Assembly (NCBI GenBank): GCA_030374765.1 | Contig: JARGXX010000080.1 | Span: 1,054,001 to 1,118,000 of the forward strand | DNA: 64,000 bases | DNA from: Agarophyton chilense | Taxonomy: Eukaryota; Rhodophyta; Florideophyceae; Gracilariales; Gracilariaceae | Direction of reading: 5' to 3' | Shown: in pieces, positions 35,001-45,745 of the stretch | Layout of the letters: every line of letters begins with the position of its first letter | Position numbering within the stretch: the stretch's first letter is position 1 | Program-made: the position numbers and the translations under genes | Notes under the pieces: model-generated | The model's database searches: none | The model's input: only the letters and a program-made list of their open reading frames with translations | Told to the model about the DNA's origin: nothing

Positions 35001-36970
35001 ACAGAATCCTTAAGAGAGTTGAAAGATTCCGTTTGAACGGGGGTTAAGGGGTCCAGTTTTGGTGATTGGCCTTTCCGCAAAAGCGCGTTTAACGGGGCAG
35101 CCTTGTCCGCAAAGTGCGGGATGAATCGTCGGTAGACGTTTGCGAGTCCCAGAATGGAACGAAGCTCGGTTTGCGTCCGCGGTTCTTTAGCCTCCTTGAG
35201 TGACATAACACGAGTCTCCTCGATTGAAACACGTCCTGGACGGATGACGTGGCCGAGATACTTCATGGTGTCCGTGAAGAAGTCACATTTCTTCAACTTA
35301 AGAGTGACACCCGCATCTCGTAGCGTGGTCATGATATCCCTCACATGAGTGAGATGTTTGTCCAGATTATCTGAGAAGACGATTATGTCATCCAGGTAGA
35401 CCAGGCAGGTACGCCATTTGAAGCGGGCCAATAGGATGTCGATGGCTCGCTGGAAAGTAGCGGGGGCGTTGGTAAGACCAAAAGGCATCCGTTTGAAACG
35501 GTAGAGACCGGAGTGACACGCGAAAGCGGTTTTATCCTGGTCTTGCTTCCTTACCGGAACTTTCCAGTATCTCCAATTGGCGTCCAGGGTTGTAAAGACG
35601 GTGGCGGTGCCCAGCGAGTCAATGTACTCGTCCATTCTTGGGATTGGATACACGTCCTTGACGGTAACGGCATTCAACCGACGGTAGTCGACGCAAACCC
35701 TCCAGGAACCATCCTGCTTTGGAGCCAGTACTACTGGAGAACCCCACGGCGACTGAGCCGGTTCAATGACTCCTGCTCAAAGCATTTTATCCACTTGTGC
35801 CTTTTCCTCCGCGCGTGCGGCGGGTCCGGCACGGTATGGGTGCTGAGAGATGGGTCGGGTGTCCGGTAGCAAATCAATCCGGTGTTCCGTAGTGGCAATC
35901 TCACCAAGGGAGCCGTCCCACATAGTGGTGAAGTCCCTCAACAGTTCTCGCAATCGATGGCGGTATGACTCCGGGCCGTGGCTGAGATCCAGGGCCTCGA
36001 GTTCTTGGACTGGATCGGGGCGGTCACCACTCGTTGAAACGGGCTGCGTCCCTGATGTTACAGGTTGAACCCCGGGTACCAGTGATGAAACGGGTTCCGG
36101 GCTTTCCCCCTCCTTAGAGTGAACGAGTCCGAGAACGTCAACTGCGGTCAGCTTTGTCGGCACCATAGCGATGGGGTGCGGCATGACGGACCCTATCACT
36201 TGGTTCTTCACCAGATACTGGGGTACAATGCCTAGATTGGCGATCAGCACGTGAAACGGTTGGTTTGGCTCCACATGGATGATTCCACTCGCAATTGCGA
36301 GGCTGTGCCTGTCATACAGTGACGACAATGGTTGCAAGACCCAGAGGCCATGTTGACGGGAGGTTACTTTCACCATCATTTGGGACTCAGGTGGGACGCA
36401 CAACGACGCTGCGACTCGGAGCTTATTAGATTCACGGTTATCCGGTCCAGGTTTCTGTGCTGCCGGTAGCGGGACATGCTTCTTCGTGGCACGCTTAAGC
36501 GGACGACGAACGATCGGAGTGGACGATCCATCCTCCATCTCGACACGCCGTTGGCGGGGGAAGATCGCTTCGACGAAGCGGTCGCAAAAGTCGCAGCCCA
36601 AGATGACTGGGGCGGCTAATTTCCGACATACGACGAAGTCGAGTTTCACCACGCGAGCGCCAACGCGGACTACCAGTTCTATGAACCCCACCGTATCCAA
36701 CGGTTTGTTGTTCGCGTCATCGACCTCCGGGACGTGGTCGCGGCTGATTCTATACTGCAATGCAGGCGGTAACACTTCCTCCACGACAAAGTTCGGACCG
36801 GTACCGGTGTCTAAGACGGTAAGGTGTCGCACCGTAAACTGGGGTGAAAGGCCAAGGTCGGCATAGACCTTGTAGTTTCTCTTGGCCATCACCAGAAATC
36901 TATCTGGGAACCGGTTATGGGAAACAAGTTTCCACGGACGACGCAGAACACTAAAGTGTTCCGGGTTCAC
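32078..36970 (-). pseudogene. E2 pol: protease, RT, RNase H, integrase, intact chromodomain, with three nonsense codons
   Basis: A single minus-strand frame from about 36970 to a TAG at 32078, broken only by TGA at 35777, 34190 and 33662. The sense codons at those sites in E1 are Arg, Gly and Trp. Protease is VLDTGTGPNF. RT is RVCVDYRRLNAVTV, then YLDDIIVFS. RNase H is FTVDTDASDYQVGCALFQ. Integrase shows AIDIIGSF, LSDSGRQFASRFF and NGQAERFNRTLL. The C-terminal chromodomain is uninterrupted (FVVGRIFKHSYHPKGYIQYL, then RWYGYRPEWDSDEPIQHLPR). Chromodomains steer integration toward modified chromatin in chromoviruses. E2 keeps the chromodomain that E1 has lost but is otherwise more damaged in pol. 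Confidence 0.93.
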
Positions 36971-37086
36971 GTCATTGTCGGCCTCTTTCCTTGAAAGGAT
37001 TTTGACCGGGGAGCGAGGCTTGGACGCCTCGGGCGCCGTCGACCTCGACTCTCAGGGCGCCCCTCCTTGAGAGGAGACTGCCACAT

Positions 37087-39037
37087 TTAGTTTTTCTGGG
37101 CCTGCTCCGCCGGAGGCGGCTGCCCAGGACGTTGAGCAGGCAACGCCGGGGCATCAGGTCCGGAAGGTTCCGCAGAAGCGGTGGGGTGACCGACCACGTC
37201 GGTGACACGGGATTCCGGTGCAGTTACGACCCGAGCTCGGGGAAGCGACACGTGACGTGGAACATCCGTTCGAGTACGGATATACGATGAAATCGGAACA
37301 GCTGCTTTGTCCTCCGGGGATAGGGCCTCGTAATTGACTACGACTTGTGCCCATTCTCGGAGAGACAACACACATTGTGGAGAAGTATGGCCTGGTTTGT
37401 AGCAGAGATGACAAATCAGACCAGAAGCCGGCGTTGGGTGGCGAGGCTCGGCGAACTTAACCGCGGGGCGGGTATCTCTCCAACCAGGATGCAAAAAGCG
37501 GACCCTACCACTCTCGTGTGTGACGCGTGGCGCACGGACGCGACCATTATCCGTATAGAGTAGCGTGTCATCCTCAATCACGTATTGTGATTCGTCCAAG
37601 GTTGAGGGTAACTCCTTTGTCGGGATGGAATGAACGTCGCTAAGGGCTAGCTGCCCGTTATCATAATCCCTTCGAGAGGCCTGTTCGTCGATCATCGAAG
37701 CTGACGGGGTACCAGGTTGTAACATCAACGCTTTTGCCGACCTAAGCCTGGATCCAGGAGTGCGTGGGCGCAGGGCTTCACCTTCTGCGCGGGCGAACTG
37801 CTCTAGTTCCAAATACGTGGCTTTAGGTCTATCTTCTCGACGTCGAGCAACAAGAGTCCGGATCGCCGCGTCCAAACCATCGACAAACATGGTACAACGC
37901 TCTTGGGCGGGGTAAAAATTGCCACAGCGGTAAAAGGCCTTGTTAAGGCGCGACGAATAATCAGTTTCCGACTCGCCTGGACGTTGGCGAGTGTCCCGCA
38001 GGGCGCGTATCGCCTGCTGAATGGCGGAGTTAGTAGCATACTACCTCAGGAGGTACTGAACTGCTTCGGGCCAGCAGGTTACCCCTCCTTCGGACGCGCG
38101 TGATGTGCCTCTGACAGAGTGATACTGGTCTTCTGCAAGCCCACGTAAGAAGTACGGTAAGGCAATGTAGGCCTGTCCCTCGTTCATTCCAAGGATGTCA
38201 GCTTCCGCGACAAATCGTGCCAAGAAATCCAACACTAATATTGGGTCTTCTCGAGTAAACAACTGGTTGCGAAGTGGGAGCTGAATTCGTTTAATGCAGT
38301 TCTTCACTCTTCCCGTACCACGGGGTGCACGATCCAAAGAGGAGTCCTCCAAATGGTAGTACCGGTATGATAAGAGCTTCTCAAAGAGCGAATTGGTCGG
38401 CTTCAGCTCCTTCAAACCTGTGTGCTTTCTTCCCTTCGTGCGGGCGTGGATCAAACCATGGGTGGCTGTTGACCGTTTAGAGCGTGAGGAACGCTCACGG
38501 CGAGCTAGTTCCACCGATGAATCGGAAGAGTCGGACTTCGAAGATGAGGAGTCTGACGGTTCGGGATCCGTGTTCCTTCGCTTCTTTCGATCCTGGCGGT
38601 TCTCTTCCTTACTTCCCTTGTGGGGGTACTGCAACCGGCTCGGCCGGATCATCCCCTGACATTAGGGTTTGTTCCAACGTCTCGAGACGGCTTCGGACGC
38701 GCGAGAACTTGTCCGCGACGCCCTTGAAAAAGGCCGAGGGTCCACCAAGGAATTCCAGAATCGAGTTCACATCCGCACGGAGGACACGGAGGTCCTCAGA
38801 AAAATCCTGCGTAGCAGTGTTGTTTACCTTCTTGCGAAGGGAATCGAACTCCTCTGCAAGGATGACTTGAGCTTCCCGCATAGAGCAGAGTTGCTCTTCC
38901 ACAGCTGCAAGGCTGGGATGGGGGGTGACATCCCTAGCAGGGGAGAGCATCTGGGCGGCGGCAGACGCCGGTCCTGCTCCACTTGCTGGGGGTGTCGAAT
39001 CAGAGACAGGAGGTCTCGAGGTCCTTCCACCTGGCAC
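37087..39037 (-). pseudogene. E2 gag, with one frameshift and one stop
   Basis: The first part (39037-38609) has a Pro/Ala-rich N-terminus and a coiled-coil stretch (LAAVEEQLCSMREAQVILAE, DLRVLRADVNSILEFLGG). A frameshift near 38630 leads into a second frame running to a TAA at 37087. It contains a Ser/Asp-rich linker, the gag capsid-like domain (FLARFVAEADILGMNEGQAY), a TAG at 38041 where E1 has Ser, and a CCHC knuckle CHLCYKPGHTSPQC near 37400. The start codon is uncertain: the first codon of the long frame is GTG. Domain order matches E1 gag. Confidence 0.9.
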
Positions 39038-39296
39038 GCGAGTCGATCCACCGGTATGAGACCGTGAACAGACCGAAATACGGGATGGTTGCGAGGGTTC
39101 CGGTGCACCGGTTTGACTCCGCGTCCTCGGACGGTCTTTGGACGATATGAGATCAGAATCCGTTACACGTGAGTATCCAAACCCGATCGGCTAGTGGGGC
39201 CGAGAAACTTCCTCAAAGAGAGCAACTGAGATCAATCTCAATTTGTGAGTCCTCTTTCCGATTAATCGTGACTGAGTGTGCCCGACTCAAACTTCG

Positions 39297-39310
39297 AAGT
39301 CGGGAGACCA
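39297..39310 (-). promoter_or_regulatory. Primer binding site of E2
   Basis: On the minus strand TGGTCTCCCGACTT begins 3 bp inside the 5' LTR end, identical to the E1 primer site. Confidence 0.88.
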
Positions 39311-39313
39311 GTT

Positions 39314-40199
39314 TGTAGGACAACGCTTGGAGCGGAGACACCACGAAGATGTTCGGGATCTTCCTCTCTTGAGAGACACGCCTCAGGCGGAGGAGACGCG
39401 TCCCAGCAGAGCACAGAAACAGAGCCACTCTGGAAAGGCAAGACGGAGTCGGGTGTAAGACCGAGGCCAATCCGGCGGGATATACCTAGAGTGTTTAGGT
39501 GAGCACGGCACAGTCCGGGGTGTGACCAATCCTATGCGGAGAGGTACTACGGCGATTGTCGGAAAAGGAGCGAGGAAACACTCGTATGAGGTAGACGAGC
39601 GAGGTGAGTGATGCGGCCACTCACGAGAGCCAAAAAGGAGAACAAGAGGAAAACGGGGGCGAAACCCTATACAGAGGCGAGACTACGACAAGTGCCGGTG
39701 ATTAAATATGAACCCACGGTGGTGGTAGCACTCTGGTCGACAGAGGGGTGGATGAACTAACGTGCAACGGGCGCTCACGCAGTATGCGGTGAAGACGCGC
39801 CGAAGGCGAAAAGTTCAGAGCCAAGACTCCCTCCTTGGTCTCCCAAGAGGGTCTTTACTGGGGAGCAGTGCTCAACCTCCTAAGTAGTGTGGCGCGCGGC
39901 CCCTGACAGTGGGCACGCGCCCAAAAAATAGACACTAAATAGCGATAGCGTAGCCAAATAAATACTAAAAATTACTAAATAATACTAACCATTAGGTAGA
40001 ATCCGGGCCACGTGTGGCACGCCTCGTACTCGAGCGTTGGCATCCTTGCAGTCCACGTGTTCAACCCGTGTGCACTTTCGGTCCTAGCCGGCCGTCAGCA
40101 CGCAATAGCGGTATAGCTTGTCATAGCCCAAGCTAGTCCTCAAGGGAGCGAACTTCCTAAGTCCGGCGAAGAAACCCCCTTGAAGGGTATTGTCCTACA
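39314..40199 (-). repeat. 5' LTR of E2
   Basis: 886 bp with TG...CA ends in sense orientation; pairs with the LTR at 29074-29961. Confidence 0.93.
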
Positions 40200-40399
40200 C
40201 ACTTTGGTCACGACTATACCTTTTGGTTCATCGTTTCTCAACTACCCTACAGGCTTTCCCGCGCGTCGACGGCTACCATCGTTCACCTACACGGTATAGG
40301 CTAGTTGCCCCACCGTTTGCCCCTGAGGGTTTTCACGGTGCCCTGTTACCATCGAGGTTTATTACGTCTACCTTCTAAGGTTGAGCGTCACCACGCTCG

Positions 40400-40936
40400 T
40401 TACAGTTGAGCGTCACCACGCTCCCGAAACAAGACAGTAGCATACCCCATAGGTGATTGTACGACAGAATGATTGACATCCTCACGTAGGATTCGGATTG
40501 ATGCAGAGATCTGCTTCACATCGTCTTGACGAACGAGTACTTGTTGAGCACGGCGTAACATTTCGAAATCCCAGAAAAGAGAAGTAATCTGCGAACTCAA
40601 GTGTGCGCACATGCAAAGTGTTTGACTCAGACTTGAGAAGACGCATGTCCTTGCAAAAAGTATCTCTCATTGATGTCCCACGACCTCAGGGCTAATTACG
40701 GCTTCTGTGGTGAGCTCGACTGCAACTGCCACAGGAGCCAGTACATCGAAGACATCTCGTTCATCATTCGCCGAGCGGAAGCGTGACATCTCTTGGCGAT
40801 ATAGCCGGTCATCGGCTTCAACAGTTGAGGCGAGCCTTGGTTTTGGAGGTAATCTTGCAAAACCGGGGCGTCTAGTACTATAATGGCTTCGGGTCTTCGG
40901 CATCCTAGACCAAACCTGCGCCCAAGTGCGAACCAA
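40400..40936 (-). pseudogene. G4 gag, N-terminal fragment
   Basis: Two short frames on the minus strand. The second contains LRRAQQVLVRQDDVKQISAS and IRILREDVNHSVV, matching the coiled-coil block of E1 and E2 gag (DIRVLRSDVNKLLE and DLRVLRADVNSILE). It lies 165 bp inside the G4 primer site, where gag should start. Frames are broken and the capsid and knuckle parts are absent. Confidence 0.6.
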
Positions 40937-41104
40937 ATGGGGTCTTCAACTTTCCGACCACGTGTTCGACCCCGATGAATTCGGAAAGTGCTGGAGGTGG
41001 TTCGATAACCGAAAACAAGAGTGCAATTTTTCTTATTTAAAATATCTAAATCGATTCTACGTCCAAGGAACGAAAGTTTAAGTACAACTGGCCACAGTGA
41101 TTTG

Positions 41105-41118
41105 AAGTCGAGAAACCA
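41105..41118 (-). promoter_or_regulatory. Primer binding site of G4
   Basis: On the minus strand TGGTTTCTCGACTT follows the LTR end after 2 bp. It matches 12 of 14 bases of the E1/E2 primer site. This identifies the repeat at 41121-41817 as a 5' LTR rather than an unrelated repeat. Confidence 0.75.
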
Positions 41119-41120
41119 CT

Positions 41121-41817
41121 TGTATTATCCGCTTTTCCGGTAATATCAGACACTCGTGACAGAGTTCTGAATACCAATGTGGTGCTTGCGGCTAAGAGAA
41201 AAGGGATAGTAGATCTCCAACTCTGGTGCGCTAGAAGTGGATTTTAAGGCTACTACTTGCCTGCAAGGGTGAATAGTACACGGAATACTGCGTATAGAAC
41301 ATGATAACAGAGGTGGCTCTAGATGTACTTAAAGGCTGACTTTCTCTTGTAGCTCGTTTGGATCTCCGGGTAAAGAGTCCTAAACGAGGAACAGAAGAGT
41401 AATGATATCATGTTTTCTTCTTTATTTTGGAGTCGGAACTCACCTCTGGTACCTTACCAACTGTTTTCCGTAATTATTACCCAATAGTCATCCACTTCGC
41501 AAAAGCACTGTACGGATATCGTACCTAATGAGCTTCTGATTAGTAAGGGTAGGAAAAACTGACACGTGGATAGTCACTAAATGTGCCGTTTCCACAATGG
41601 CATTCCTCTACGAGGGGTGGCCCATTACCGTCTTACATGAGGGATCAGACTATTTCTTTCGCCCTACCCTCTCATGAATAAAAGACTCGTACGACACCGG
41701 AGAAAGTTCCGTGATTCAGTAGATTCTGAAATGCCATTATGTTGCCGCCGCTCTCATAAAGCGAATAAATGTAATTTATTGCTGACTAAAAGACATAATG
41801 AATTCTAGAGTCCTGCA
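41121..41817 (-). repeat. 5' LTR of G4
   Basis: About 697 bp, TG...CA ends. It aligns along its whole length with the 698-bp solo LTR at 62455-63152 (reverse orientation), though clearly more diverged than the other copies. No duplicated flank was found. Confidence 0.8.
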
Positions 41818-42853
41818 CTCTGATGTTATCGATGATGCGAAGCGAAGGAAAGCGGAAAATACACTACCAGAAGTTTAAATCTAAGCTTCTTATCACTTTG
41901 AACTGTATAATGTAAAAAGATATTCCTCGTTTTCTTGCGCTTTTGTGAGTTTGAATTTGAAATATTTTGTCTTCTTTTCTTCATCATCTGTTTCTGCTTC
42001 TCTTTTGAAGTCTTGCAAGTCTTCCGAGTTTTCTTCCAGATTGTCTGAACAAAAATCATGGGTACATCTTTCTCCTAAAGAAGCTGGTATCCGTCTCCAA
42101 CTCAGGCAGTTAGTCCTCCATTCTCTACACTAAATGAGTATCTCTACGCGCAATCCAATACATGCCTCCTATTAACGTCCATTAGAACCACATGATCGCT
42201 CATTTTACCATCTTCATCAGTAGACCCCAGTTCTATAAGAAAAACAACGCAAAATTGTTCAACCTCTAACTGAATCCAAAACCTACTTCTTAATATCTTT
42301 ATTCTGTAAAGCGTGTACGTTCCCAAGTTCCGTTTCAGCCAGGGTCCATATTGGGAAAGCTGTCAAGGATACACATGACCCATGCTAAACATTTTCATGG
42401 CTTCTCCAGCATTTGAAAACGAGGGCATTCTGTTTGAAGCAGTCGCTCGAAAAAAACTGTGTTTGGAGACCAACAAAAAATGGTTGTTTCACGTTCAGGT
42501 ACTTGGATGCTTCTTTTGATGATATTCGCCACCCAGGTCTACCAATAAACTTCGAACAATCGTGGTGAGTGCTGCATTGATTATCCAGCTCGATCGTATA
42601 CCTCTCTTTGTCATATTGTTTTTTTGATATTGTCACCAGAGGTAGTTCACCTTCAGTTTTTTAATGGAACTTTAGGACACAATACTTTGAAGTGCAAGCC
42701 CTTGGGGATAGCTTCCTAAGACTCGCAGATGTGCGAGTTATGACATGCGCCCCATGAGGCGGAGTATCACTGCCAATTTCTGCAGCCTTTGCATGCGATA
42801 TACACGTACGCATGCGGCGTTGTCTCATCAGATGGGCATAAAAAGAACACATA
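41818..42853. other. AT-rich stretch without a recognised gene
   Basis: Short frames on the minus strand (for example 42385-42636) carry no confident motif. Probably decayed transposon or host intergenic DNA. Confidence 0.35.
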
Positions 42854-44088
42854 CAAAGTCTGTTTCAAAATCATATCCCTCGCTCAAATTTTCCAAAAAT
42901 CGACGTTTTGGCTACAATAAAACTAACAAAATCAGTGTGAAAAAATTTTTCAAGTAAAAAAACTGTTTCAAAATCATAACCTTTATTGCATCCTTTTTAT
43001 TCTAACGCGAGTTCAGTGGTTTATTTTTGCTCCTTTAGCCTGTATAACACTTACACAACGCTTTGGCATTGATTCTATAAAAGGATTGATAGAATTACAG
43101 TCAATCTTTTCCCAGCAATCTTTGATACAATTTTTTATATCAAAAACTGTATCAAATTGCCTTCTTTGCCCATAAACCGTTCGAGCCAACATTCCCCAAA
43201 TGTTTTCGATAGGGTTGAGGTCAGGACAGCGCGCAGACCATTCCATAACCGACATATTTAGACTATTGAACCACTGTTTCATAGAATTAGACTTATGCAC
43301 AGGTTCATTATCTTGCTGAAAAATGAATTCTTCTTCGTGCATACAGTATGCGAAAGGTAAAAAATAGTTTTCTAGAACCTCAGCATACTTCTCAGAGTTC
43401 ATTGTAGTTTAAACAAAAGCCATATCAGTTGCTCCTTTCTTAGAGATTCCAGCCCAAACCATTACTGATGCGACTCCTGAATGCCTGGTCACAATTTTTT
43501 TCTTCGGAAAAGATAACATTATTCCATTCCGTTTTCCAATAAGCCTTTCGAGCACACCATTCAACTCGATTCTTCTTGTGAATATCTTTTAAAAGAAAAT
43601 TTTTCCTCATTTTTGTGTACTTGAACAAATTTTGACGTTTGACTTTACGCCATATTGTGGATCTTGATTGAGGCAAATTTAGATTTTTGACAATTTTTGC
43701 GCAAGATGAAGTGTTACGGCATAGTTCTCGCTTAATTCCACGCTTATCGGCCGGGTAAAGTGACGTAGGACGGCCGTTTGAACGCTTTGTTCCGTATGTA
43801 GTGGGGTTTTTGATGAAGTTGTTGATTGTTTTTGGGCTGCGCTTGAGTTTGCGGGCTATATCTGCCGGAATAATACCCTGACCTACTAATGCCGTGATTT
43901 CCAGCTGTTCAGAGCGTGTCAGGGGTGCGCCACGAGCCATAATTGAGCAAATGATTGTATAAAGGATATACTTTTGAAACAGTGTTATTGACTTAGTGGT
44001 TTTTATTTGTTGTGAAATGTGCTCTACAGTACAGGAAATGCCTTTTTGGCGCAGTTTTTGTAAAGGGATATGTTTTTGAAACGCATTG
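42854..44088 (-). mobile_element. Tc1/mariner-like DNA transposon, 1.2 kb, with double inverted repeats
   Basis: Outer ends read inward CAAAGTCTGTTTCAAAATCA (left) and CAATGCGTTTCAAAAACATA (right), both continuing to ATATCCCT, and are flanked by TA (42852-42853 and 44089-44090). A second inner copy of the TTTCAAAA motif occurs on each side (about 42964-42983 and 43962-43982), giving an IR/DR layout as in Sleeping Beauty-type Tc1 elements. A broken transposase lies inside on the minus strand. Confidence 0.85.
43013..43940 (-). pseudogene. Tc1-like DD34E transposase, frameshifted
   Basis: The ATG at 43940 (MARGAPLTRSEQLEI) starts a helix-turn-helix DNA-binding half (IPADIARKLKRSPKTINNFI, then STIWRKVKRQ). 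The first catalytic segment is VIFSEEKN, where the usual Asp is Glu. The frame is lost between about 43480 and 43402 and resumes in another frame. There FQQDNEPVHKS holds the second Asp and RCPDLNPIENIWGML the Glu, 34 residues apart, the Tc1 spacing. The change of the first Asp plus the frameshift make this copy inactive. Reading ends at 43013. Confidence 0.9.
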
Positions 44089-44090
44089 TA

Positions 44091-45745
44091 CCACGGATAT
44101 TTTAAAAATGGTTGCCATCATTCTTAAATAATATATATATTTTTACCCTAAAGTCTTGCACGTAGTAAGGAGATTTACTGCAGTACTCCATTCTAAACAG
44201 ATGCCTCGATGACTCCTTCGAAAGACCATTAAACTCCGCAACCAATTGTTCTTCGCTTTGGACTTGCTCGCCTTCGCGAGTTCTCACACCTCTTTGAGGG
44301 TAGCTTACAAATACTTTTCACATATTGCAACCATGGGACTAAAAGATTAACAAGGTCTTCAAAGGGTTTCTGCGATTCATTAGAGACGAGTTCAACCGTT
44401 CCGCTGTTCCTGAGACACGAACGCCACAATTTAATCTCGCTTGCGCAGTGTATGCGCATCAGATATTCACAACTCCCGTAATCAAGGTTTCATTCAACCG
44501 AACGGATTGTTTCAATTTTCTCCTGAGTTTGCCAAACGTTTTCATACGACGAAAATGGAGGGAGTGTCTGTGTTTTCTTCAGTTTGCGATACAATTGTTT
44601 GTAGAGTTTTGAGTGTACAGCATCAAAAGAGAGACGACGAGGTGTGCCAGAAGACAATAGCACTTTTTGAAGAGAACGGCAGTGAGGCTCGGAAGTTGAT
44701 AACCTTTATTGATCTTCTTGAGATTGCTTATATAGCCCATAAGATTATATTGAACAGGACTACTTCTTTGAGAACGCAACGACAATTGTTAAATCGAAGT
44801 TTTCAAAAACCAAGAGTTCTTTGCGTTTGATTGTGGTGCTCTTGCCGAGTATAAGACTGTCGCTGTCACGATAAAAGCACGAAAACAGAAAGATCAAGAA
44901 AACAAAGAAAAACAGAGGCGGAGAGCTGCAGCAGTTGCGCAACTAAAGGAAATTGATCGTTAGAGGAAACTGTTGGCTAAATGCAACGCTCAAAGGGCTA
45001 AAGAAGCCGGAAAACAACTTTATCTAAAAAACGTTCAAAGAGGTAAGCCATTTTGTTTAGGAATAAGGATGTTAGCGCTGGGACTCGTGATATGAAAAAG
45101 TTCAGGCGCAAAGAGTTTGGGAAGAGGTCGAACGGGTTCAATGAGAAGGTATTGGGGTCTGTTATGATCGTCTCGCAGGTTGTGGCCGGGGTTATTGCGG
45201 ATGTTGTTGGTATTGATTACTTCCCAACCCAAGCCTTGTAGGCGGTTGATGGTGAAGCTTGAAACGCCAAGCGTCTCACATCCCTTGACGGTGCGGCTCT
45301 TGGGGTGGAGGCTTGGGAGGTGGTGTGATAATAGAAAAGACTACGAGAAAGCGATTGCAGTGGTTGGTGGACAGCCAAAGTAAATAGTTTTTAAGATAAA
45401 GTCGGGTTTTCTAAAAAGTGTCCAAAATTAATGTTCTCTCGGGACGTCATCTTACCCTCGGCTTCGCCTCGGCGAGAAAAGAAATCCCTCTGGCACAAAT
45501 CTCTCCCTCCCAGACAGCCAATAACCCATACGTGGTACTCTAAAGAACTTCATTGTACGCAGCATATTGAGATTGGGCTTTCTCACAAAACACAATATAG
45601 CTTTTTAAGCAAGTTAACGAGGACAATCTATGAAATGCAAGTAACGGGGTTTAAGATAGTGCTAAAAATCAGAGTCGCTCTGGGCCTCTGGCGTGACTGA
45701 ACTAGATGGCTTTCAACGCGTTTGAATGACGAACACTTGTGACGA
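44091..45745. other. Stretch with weak reading frames; no gene assigned
   Basis: One frame from an ATG at 44555 to 44830 (91 codons, MEGVSVFSSVCDTIVC...) has an even mix of residues. It is followed in another frame by a very basic Lys/Gln-rich run near 44870-44960 (KARKQKDQENKEKQRRRAAA). This could be a decayed coding exon or transposon tail. No family recognised. The rest, including 45035-45700, shows no supported feature apart from the 3' flank of the secreted-protein gene. Confidence 0.3.

Larger units (their letters stand above)
29074..40199 (-). mobile_element. E2: complete chromodomain-type Ty3/gypsy retrotransposon, opposite orientation to E1, with the same antisense accessory ORF (11.1 kb)
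   Basis: LTRs lie at 39314-40199 (5', 886 bp) and 29074-29961 (3', 888 bp), with ends TGAAGGACAATGCCC/TGTAGGACAAT and GTTGTCCTACA in sense orientation. Primer site, gag, pol, an antisense frame and a polypurine tract are in the same order as in E1. Protein similarity to E1 is high throughout pol, while LTRs and the antisense region are clearly diverged, so E2 is a related but separate family. Flanks GTTGG (left) and CACTT (right) do not form a target duplication. Confidence 0.95.
40200..41817 (-). mobile_element. G4: 5' remnant of a third related gypsy family (LTR, primer site, gag N-terminus)
   Basis: On the minus strand an LTR (41817-41121) is followed by a primer site and then gag-like sequence (40936-40400). 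The remnant is cut at 40199 by the E2 5' LTR. The rest of G4 gag and pol is missing. The LTR has two other copies in the window: the broken one at 17461-17583 with 28986-29073, and the solo LTR at 62455-63152. A 19-bp direct repeat GTTGAGCGTCACCACGCTC occurs twice at about 40382-40424. Confidence 0.8.

Noticed and set aside
18571..36970. TGA read as Trp (altered genetic code), suggested by TGG-to-TGA changes
   Set aside because: Other in-frame TGA codons stand at Arg or Gly positions, TAG and TAA also occur, and host genes read normally. Pseudogene decay is simpler.
38830..38855. GTTCGATTCCC-like B box on the minus strand suggesting a tRNA gene
   Set aside because: It lies inside E2 gag coding (EEFDSLRKK), with no A box or cloverleaf around it. 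No tRNA or rRNA gene was found in the window.
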